A DNA stretch of 64,000 bases from Xylophilus rhododendri (lineage in GTDB: Bacteria > Pseudomonadota > Gammaproteobacteria > Burkholderiales > Burkholderiaceae_C), in the NCBI RefSeq assembly GCF_009906855.1, contig NZ_CP047650.1:5790581-5854580 (forward strand), read 5' to 3'. The translations under genes were made by a program, and so were the position numbers. Each line of letters begins with the position of its first letter. Within the stretch, counting starts at the first letter, position 1. Shown in pieces: positions 59,478 through 64,000 of the stretch. The notes under the pieces are model-generated. The model was not told the origin of the DNA and did no database searches. It saw nothing but the letters and a program-made list of their open reading frames with translations.

Positions 59478-60280
59478 GCGGCTTCCTTGAGGAACAGGCG
59501 GTTGAAATTGGTACTGGTGGCAGCGGCCACTTCCTCGACGGCGATGCCCTTGATCTCGGCGATCTGCGCGGCCACGTAAGGCACGTAGGAAGGATTGTTC
59601 GTCTTGCCGCGGTAGGGCACCGGCGCGAGGTAGGGGCTGTCGGTCTCGATCAGCGTGCGGTCCAGCGGCACGAAGGCGGCGACATCGCGGATGTCCTGCG
59701 CCTTCTTGAAGGTGATGATGCCGGAGAACGAGATGTGGAAGCCCAGGTCGAGCGCGGCCCGGGCCACTTCGGCGGTCTCGGTGAAGCAGTGGAAGACACC
59801 GCCGGCAGCGCCTGCGCCGCCGGTCTCGCCCTCCTCCCGCAGGATGGCCAGCGTGTCGTCCGACGCGCTGCGGGTGTGGATCACCAGCGGCTTGCCGCAG
59901 GCGCGCGCGGCGCGGATGTGGGTGCGGAAACGCTCGCGCTGCCACTCCAGGTCGCCGATGCTGCGGCCGCCTTTGCGGTCTTCCATGCCGTAGTAGTCCA
60001 GGCCGGTCTCGCCGATGGCGATCACCTTCGGGCGGTCGGCCAGCCGCAGCAGTTCGTCCAGGCCCGGCTCGCGCAGGCCCTCGGTGTCGGGATGCACACC
60101 CACGCTGGCCCAGAAGTTGTCGTAGCGCTCGGCCAGGGCCAGCACTTCCGGAAACTCTTCCATGGTGGTGCAGATGCAGAGGGCGCGGTCCACCCGGGCC
60201 TGCGCCATGGCTTGCCGGATCGCGGGCAGCTCGGCGCTCAGCTCGGGCATGCTCAGGTGGCAGTGCGAGTCGGTGAACAT
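59474..60280 (-). CDS. TatD family metal-dependent hydrolase
   Basis: Amidohydrolase-fold nuclease of 268 aa, TatD family (3'-5' exonuclease activity known for E. coli TatD/YcfH). Metal sites: DSHCHLSMPEL at the N-terminus, GETGLDYYGM (Glu), HTRSASDDT, GVFHCFTETAEVA and TDSPYLAPVPYRGKTNNPSY. Length and motifs are those of the YcfH branch that always stands near holB and tmk. Start 60280, 75 nt after the PilZ stop. The ankyrin gene overlaps its 3' end. Confidence 0.95.
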   Translation of the reverse strand: MFTDSHCHLSMPELSAELPAIRQAMAQARVDRALCICTTMEEFPEVLALAERYDNFWASVGVHPDTEGLREPGLDELLRLADRPKVIAIGETGLDYYGMEDRKGGRSIGDLEWQRERFRTHIRAARACGKPLVIHTRSASDDTLAILREEGETGGAGAAGGVFHCFTETAEVARAALDLGFHISFSGIITFKKAQDIRDVAAFVPLDRTLIETDSPYLAPVPYRGKTNNPSYVPYVAAQIAEIKGIAVEEVAAATSTNFNRLFLKEAA

Positions 60281-60355
60281 GGGAATCGGAAATCAGGAAA
60301 AAGGGCTGGCCAGGAGGAACGGGCCAGTGTGCGCGTGCGCGGCCGCGCGGCGGTA

Positions 60356-60715
60356 TCAGATCGTCTGCGTGGCGCGGTCCGAGGCCAGGTGCGCGCCCAG
60401 CATCTGCTCGATGCGGACCTTGAGTTCGCGTGACTTGTCGTCGGCCGGGAACTGGATGCCCACGCCCTGGGTGCGGTTGCCAGAAGCCCGTGCCGGCGTC
60501 ACCCAGGCGACCTTGCCGGCGATGGGATAGCGCACCGGGTTCTCCGGCAGGCTCAGCAGCACGTAGATGTCGTCGCCCAGACGGTATTCGCGGGTGGTGG
60601 GGATGAACATGCCGCCTTCCGAGAAGAGCGGGATGTATGCCGCGTACAGCGCCGCCTTTTCCTTGATGGCGAGCTGAACGACGCTCGGGCGATGGCTGGA
60701 GGGCGGTGTACTCAT
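60356..60715 (-). CDS. pilZ: PilZ domain protein of the holB cluster
   Basis: PilZ protein of 119 aa, covering a single beta-barrel domain: VVQLAIKEKAALYAAYIPLF, SEGGMFIPTTREYRLGDDIY and VAWVTPARASGNRTQGVGIQ. The classic RxxxR c-di-GMP motif near the start is not present, as in the Pseudomonas PilZ needed for type IV pilus assembly, which acts through PilB/FimX contacts. Its place between holB and tatD is the same as in Pseudomonas. The ATG at 60715 overlaps the holB stop by 4 nt. Confidence 0.9.
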   Translation of the reverse strand: MSTPPSSHRPSVVQLAIKEKAALYAAYIPLFSEGGMFIPTTREYRLGDDIYVLLSLPENPVRYPIAGKVAWVTPARASGNRTQGVGIQFPADDKSRELKVRIEQMLGAHLASDRATQTI

Positions 60716-61746
60716 GTGGGGCGTCTGGTGCCAGCCGAGTTTAGGGTGTTTTGCGCGGCGCTCACAAGCGCCTCCAGCATCAGCCCCGCATTGAAGGGAT
60801 GTTCGGCCGTGCGGGCCGAGGCGGCCAGCGCCTTGGACCAGCGGGTCAGCGCCATCCAGTCGGGGGCGTTCGACGGCAGGTCCGCCGGCGCGAAATAGCG
60901 CGGCGCGGCGCCGGCCCGCAGGGCGAACAGGTCGTGGCAGAGTTTCTGCAAGGCTTCGATGGCCTCGGCTGGCGAGCGGTCGGACAGGGCCGAGACATCG
61001 CCGCGCGACATCGCCCGCGGCAGCTGCGCCCAGCGTGCCGGGTCCCGACCGGCGCGGGCGGCATCCAGCGCATCCTGCGGACGCCCGCCGGCCGCGCGCA
61101 GCAGCGGCGCGGCCTGGTCGGCTGGCACACCCTGCCCTGCCAGCCAAACCTCAGCCTCGCCGGCTTCCGGCCAGAGCATGGCGTGCGCCTGGCAGCGGCT
61201 GCGGATGGTGGGCAGCAGCTGGTGCGCGGCCTCGCTGGCCAGCACGAAACGCACATCGCCCACCGGCTCCTCCAGCGTCTTGAGCAGGGCGTTGGCAGTG
61301 ACGGTGTTCATCTGCTCGGCCGGATAGACCAGCACCACCTTGCCGCGCCCGCGCGCATCGGTGCGCTGGGCGAATTCCACCGCCTCGCGCATCGCATCGA
61401 CGCGGATCTCCCGGCTGGGCTTGCGTTTCTTGTCGTCGATCTCGGACTGGGCTTTTTCCGGCAGCGGCCAGCCCAGGGCCTGCATCTGCACCTCGGGCAT
61501 CAGCACCCGCAGGTCGGCATGGGTGCGAACCTCGATGGCGTGGCAACTGGCGCATTGGCCGCAGGCGCTGCCGTCGGCCGCGGGTGTATCGCACAGCCAG
61601 GCCGAGGCCAGCGCCAGGCCCAGCGGATATTGGCCGAGGCCCGAGGGCCCCTGCAGCAAGCGGGCATGGCCGCGCTGGCCGAGCAGCTCGCGCAGCTGCC
61701 GCACCAGCCAGGGCGCGAGGGTGGTCTCGGTCAGGGCCTCGCTCAT
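60712..61746 (-). CDS. holB: DNA polymerase III subunit delta'
   Basis: Delta' subunit of the clamp loader (344 aa). The P-loop position is degenerate ([20 protein letters not shown], no usual Lys), as expected because delta' does not hydrolyse ATP. A zinc-binding segment is visible as [20 protein letters not shown]. Sensor and arginine-finger region: [20 protein letters not shown], then [17 protein letters not shown]. Start ATG 61746 overlaps the tmk stop by 4 nt and the pilZ start overlaps its own stop. It lies in the order mltG-tmk-holB-pilZ-tatD. Confidence 0.95.
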   Translation of the reverse strand: MSEALTETTLAPWLVRQLRELLGQRGHARLLQGPSGLGQYPLGLALASAWLCDTPAADGSACGQCASCHAIEVRTHADLRVLMPEVQMQALGWPLPEKAQSEIDDKKRKPSREIRVDAMREAVEFAQRTDARGRGKVVLVYPAEQMNTVTANALLKTLEEPVGDVRFVLASEAAHQLLPTIRSRCQAHAMLWPEAGEAEVWLAGQGVPADQAAPLLRAAGGRPQDALDAARAGRDPARWAQLPRAMSRGDVSALSDRSPAEAIEALQKLCHDLFALRAGAAPRYFAPADLPSNAPDWMALTRWSKALAASARTAEHPFNAGLMLEALVSAAQNTLNSAGTRRPT

Positions 61747-62393
61747 GCGGCGCCCTCCTCTGCCGGCAGCCAGCCGCGGGCGGCGAACACGTCGGCGATC
61801 TGAAGGGCGACGGCCTCACGTTCGGCGGCGGCATCGATGCGGGCGAAGCGGGCGGGCTCGGCGGCCGCACGGGCCGCATAGCCGCCGGCCACGCGGCTGA
61901 AGAAGGCTTCCGGCTGGGATTCGAAACGGTCCGGCGCGCGGGCTCCGGAGAGGCGCGCGGCAGCGATGGTCGGCGGCAGGTCGAACCACACCGTCAGGTC
62001 GGGCTGGCGCAGCGGCGCGGCCTCGGTGCGCTGCACCCAGGATTCGAGGGTGCCCAGCAGCTGCAGGTCGAAGCCCCGGCCGGCGCCCTGGTAGGCGAAG
62101 CTGGCGTCGGTGAAACGGTCGCACAGCACCACGGCGCCGCGAGCCAGGGCCGGCTCTATCACCTGCAGCAGGTGGTCGCGCCGGCCGGCGAAGATCAGCA
62201 AGGCCTCGGTCAGCGCATCCATGGCGCTGTGCAGCACCAGCTCGCGCAGCTGTTCGGCCAGGGGCGTGCCGCCGGGTTCGCGGGTCAGGCAGACCTCGCG
62301 GCCCTGGTCGCGGAAGGCCTGGGCCAGGTGTTCGATATGGGTGCTCTTGCCGGCACCGTCGATGCCTTCGAAGCTGATGAAAAGGCCGTTCAT
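61743..62393 (-). CDS. tmk: Thymidylate kinase
   Basis: dTMP kinase of 216 aa. P-loop [23 protein letters not shown] motif [20 protein letters not shown] and the LID-region motif [20 protein letters not shown]; the Arg-containing strand [20 protein letters not shown] completes the nucleotide site. It phosphorylates dTMP to dTDP. The ATG at 62393 overlaps the mltG stop by 4 nt and its own stop overlaps holB. A long upstream frame in this register is only a shadow of mltG. Confidence 0.97.
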   Translation of the reverse strand: MNGLFISFEGIDGAGKSTHIEHLAQAFRDQGREVCLTREPGGTPLAEQLRELVLHSAMDALTEALLIFAGRRDHLLQVIEPALARGAVVLCDRFTDASFAYQGAGRGFDLQLLGTLESWVQRTEAAPLRQPDLTVWFDLPPTIAAARLSGARAPDRFESQPEAFFSRVAGGYAARAAAEPARFARIDAAAEREAVALQIADVFAARGWLPAEEGAA

Positions 62394-63388
62394 GGCTTGG
62401 CACGCCTCTGGTATTGGTTCACGGCGCGGTTGTGCTCGTCGAGGCTGGAACTGAACTGGCTGCTGCCGTCCCCGCGCGAGACGAAGTACAGGGCCTTGGT
62501 GGCATCCGGCAGCACGGCGGCCAGCAGCGCGGCGCGGCCGGGCATGGCGATGGGCGTGGGCGGCAGGCCGGCGCGGGTGTAGGTGTTCCAGGGGGTGTCG
62601 GCCAGCAGGTCGCGCTTGCGCAGGTTGCCGTCGAAGGCGGCGCCCAGGCCGTAGATCACGCTGGGGTCGGTCTGCAGCGGCATGCCCGCCTTCAGGCGGT
62701 TGACGAAGACACCGGCGATCTGCGCGCGGTCCTCGGCGCGGCCGGTCTCCTTCTCGACGATGCTGGCCAGCACCAGGGCCTGGTCGGCGGATTTCAGCGG
62801 CGTGTCGGCGGCGCGCTGGGACCAGGCGGCATCGAGGTGCTTGTCCATTGCGCGCAGAGCACGTTTGAGCACGGCCAGGTCGCTGGATCCCTTGGAATAG
62901 GTGTACGTATCGGGGAAGAAACGGCCCTCGGGCGCCACGCCCGGGCGGCCGAGCTGCGCCATCAGCGCCGCGTCGTCCAGCTGCGCGATATCGGGCCGCA
63001 GCTGTTCGGCCTTGGCCAGCGCGGCGCGCACCTGGCGCCAGTTCCAGCCTTCGACCAGGGTGACGAAACGCATGGCCTCGTCGCCCCGCACCAGCTTGGC
63101 CAGCAGGCGGTGCGGCGTGATGCCGGCCTCCATCTCGTAGCTGCCGGCGCGGATCAGCCGGTCCTGCCCCGACACGCGGAACCACCAGTAGAGCAGGAAG
63201 GGGTCGACCGAGGCGCCGGTGGCGGCCACGTCCTCGGCCACGCCGCGCGGCGTGCGGCCGGGCTCGATCGACAGGTCGACCGTGGCCGCGGGCAGTGCGA
63301 TCGGGTGATACACCCACCAGAGCGCGCCCGCGCCTGCAGCCAGGATCAGGAGCGCGACGAGCAGGAGGATTCGGCGCAGCGCTTTCAC
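62390..63388 (-). CDS. mltG: Endolytic murein transglycosylase MltG
   Basis: Membrane-anchored endolytic transglycosylase of 332 aa. A single N-terminal helix ([20 protein letters not shown]) is followed by a LysM-like part and the YceG domain. The catalytic Glu stands in [40 protein letters not shown] and [20 protein letters not shown] are further family marks (with [14 protein letters not shown] in this protein). It cuts nascent glycan strands and sets their length. ATG at 63388 is the first gene of the mltG-tmk-holB-pilZ-tatD operon, divergent from ygfZ. Confidence 0.96.
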   Translation of the reverse strand: MKALRRILLLVALLILAAGAGALWWVYHPIALPAATVDLSIEPGRTPRGVAEDVAATGASVDPFLLYWWFRVSGQDRLIRAGSYEMEAGITPHRLLAKLVRGDEAMRFVTLVEGWNWRQVRAALAKAEQLRPDIAQLDDAALMAQLGRPGVAPEGRFFPDTYTYSKGSSDLAVLKRALRAMDKHLDAAWSQRAADTPLKSADQALVLASIVEKETGRAEDRAQIAGVFVNRLKAGMPLQTDPSVIYGLGAAFDGNLRKRDLLADTPWNTYTRAGLPPTPIAMPGRAALLAAVLPDATKALYFVSRGDGSSQFSSSLDEHNRAVNQYQRRAKP

Positions 63389-63435
63389 GGCCCCAGGAAC
63401 AGTACAGACATGGACCGGGGATGATAATTCAGCGC

Positions 63436-64000
63436 ATGAGCGAAACCCTTGCCCCCCAAGCTGCTTCTTTCCCCCCGGTCGAGCCCCCCGCGGACTTCGA
63501 CGGCCTGGCCCCGCTGCCCCACCTGGGCGTGATCCGTGTCGCGGGCGAGGACGCGGTCTCCTTCCTGCAGGGCCAGCTGACCAACGACTTCGCCCTGCTC
63601 AAGCCGGGCGAGGCGCGGCTGGCGGCCTTTCTCTCGGCCAAGGGCCGCATGCAGGCGAGTTTCATTGGCCTGGTGCCGGCGGCGGGCGAGGTGCTGCTGG
63701 TCTGCAGCCGCGACATCCTGGAGACGGTGCGCAAACGCCTGTCGATGTTCGTGCTGCGGGCCAAGGCCAAACTGACGGATGCCAGCGCGGAGATCGCGCT
63801 CTACGGCGTGGCCGGCGCCAGCGTGGCGCGGCTGGCCGGACGCGATCTGCCAGCCTGGTCACGCCAGGACGTGGGCGCGGCCTGGATGGTGGGCCTGCCG
63901 CCGGCCGCCGGCCAGGCCCGTGCGCTGTGGCTGGCTCCCGTCGCCGAAGCCGCACCTGCCGTACCGGCGCTGCCCGAAGGCCTGTGGGCCTGGGGCGAGG
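63436..64000 (+). CDS. ygfZ: YgfZ/GcvT-like folate-binding protein (partial)
   Basis: N-terminal 188 residues of a YgfZ-type protein, cut by the right edge. It reads SFLQGQLTNDFALLKPGEAR, LAAFLSAKGRMQASFIGLVP and LLVCSRDILETVRKRLSMFV, the folate-binding folds shared with GcvT. YgfZ helps in iron-sulfur cluster protein maintenance (MiaB and others in E. coli); its essential KxCxxGQE motif would lie beyond the window. ATG at 63436 is used; an in-frame ATG at 63421 is possible. It is divergent from mltG with 47 nt between start codons. Confidence 0.92.
   Translation, partial: MSETLAPQAASFPPVEPPADFDGLAPLPHLGVIRVAGEDAVSFLQGQLTNDFALLKPGEARLAAFLSAKGRMQASFIGLVPAAGEVLLVCSRDILETVRKRLSMFVLRAKAKLTDASAEIALYGVAGASVARLAGRDLPAWSRQDVGAAWMVGLPPAAGQARALWLAPVAEAAPAVPALPEGLWAWGE

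Noticed and set aside
1..64000. CRISPR arrays, tRNA, rRNA, IS elements and prophage genes
   Set aside because: No repeat-spacer arrays, cloverleaf-type sequences, transposase motifs or phage structural genes were recognised on reading both strands.

Overview
The window is a dense, high-GC chromosomal segment that looks like a soil- or plant-associated betaproteobacterium of the Comamonadaceae/Burkholderiales type (Variovorax, Xylophilus and relatives). The reasons are five intact Bug/TctC-type solute receptors plus a remnant of a sixth, a short H-NS protein ending in the usual GRGKPPAWI-type motif, many LysR/GntR/TetR/HxlR switches beside catabolic genes, and the housekeeping order mltG-tmk-holB-pilZ-tatD. 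No rRNA, tRNA, CRISPR array, insertion sequence or phage module was recognised.

Layout. 1-3.7 kb: a leftward molybdenum aldehyde oxidoreductase operon (paoA-paoB-paoC, paoC cut by the window edge). 3.9-7.2 kb: H-NS-like protein, acetyltransferase, MBL hydrolase, GST and a Tat-exported dienelactone-hydrolase-like protein. 7.3-11.3 kb: a membrane-bound GMC dehydrogenase (cytochrome c, FAD subunit, small Tat subunit with a frameshift), followed by a strong terminator. 11.6-12.9 kb: glgC. 13.1-22.6 kb: an eight-gene leftward catabolic operon (isocitrate-lyase/PEP-mutase-family lyase, LeuC- and LeuD-like hydratase, PrpF-like isomerase, MmgE/PrpD, three Bug receptors) with a divergent GntR/UTRA regulator. 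The lyase-hydratase-isomerase set has the same enzyme families as the dimethylmalate end of nicotinate fermentation. 22.7-23.7 kb: a small putative antitoxin and a zeta-toxin-like gene broken by an amber codon.

23.8-29.3 kb: YccA-type membrane protein, a secreted Ala-rich protein, an NhaR-like regulator, two short-chain dehydrogenases and an SfnB-like flavoprotein. 29.3-35.6 kb: a peptide-type ABC transporter with a flavin-dependent (SfnG-like) monooxygenase, probably for organosulfur uptake and cleavage. 35.8-42.9 kb is the most unusual locus: a small membrane protein, then divergently a 1249-residue protein with two lipase-like domains and a C-terminal metacaspase, followed by a 957-residue protein with a zinc protease, a peptidoglycan-binding domain and a GH19-type lysozyme/chitinase domain. 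43-44 kb: a CDF metal transporter. 44.1-51.5 kb: a second catabolic operon (CoA-transferase, frameshifted enoyl-CoA hydratase, MDR reductase, two Bug receptors, MmgE/PrpD) under an FCD-type GntR regulator.

51.7-57.3 kb: a tannase-like lipoprotein, a TetR/SMR efflux pair, a divergent MFS/HxlR pair sharing a clear palindromic operator, and a CmcI-like methyltransferase. 57.4-59.5 kb: two secreted proteins sharing a duplicated DUF995-like domain and an ankyrin lipoprotein. 59.5-64 kb: the overlapping housekeeping operon mltG-tmk-holB-pilZ-tatD, with ygfZ leaving divergently and running off the right edge.

Three genes look broken or mis-started by the apparent loss of one base, two of them in a homopolymer and the third beside one. 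This could be real mutation, but the pattern is what residual long-read sequencing error gives.
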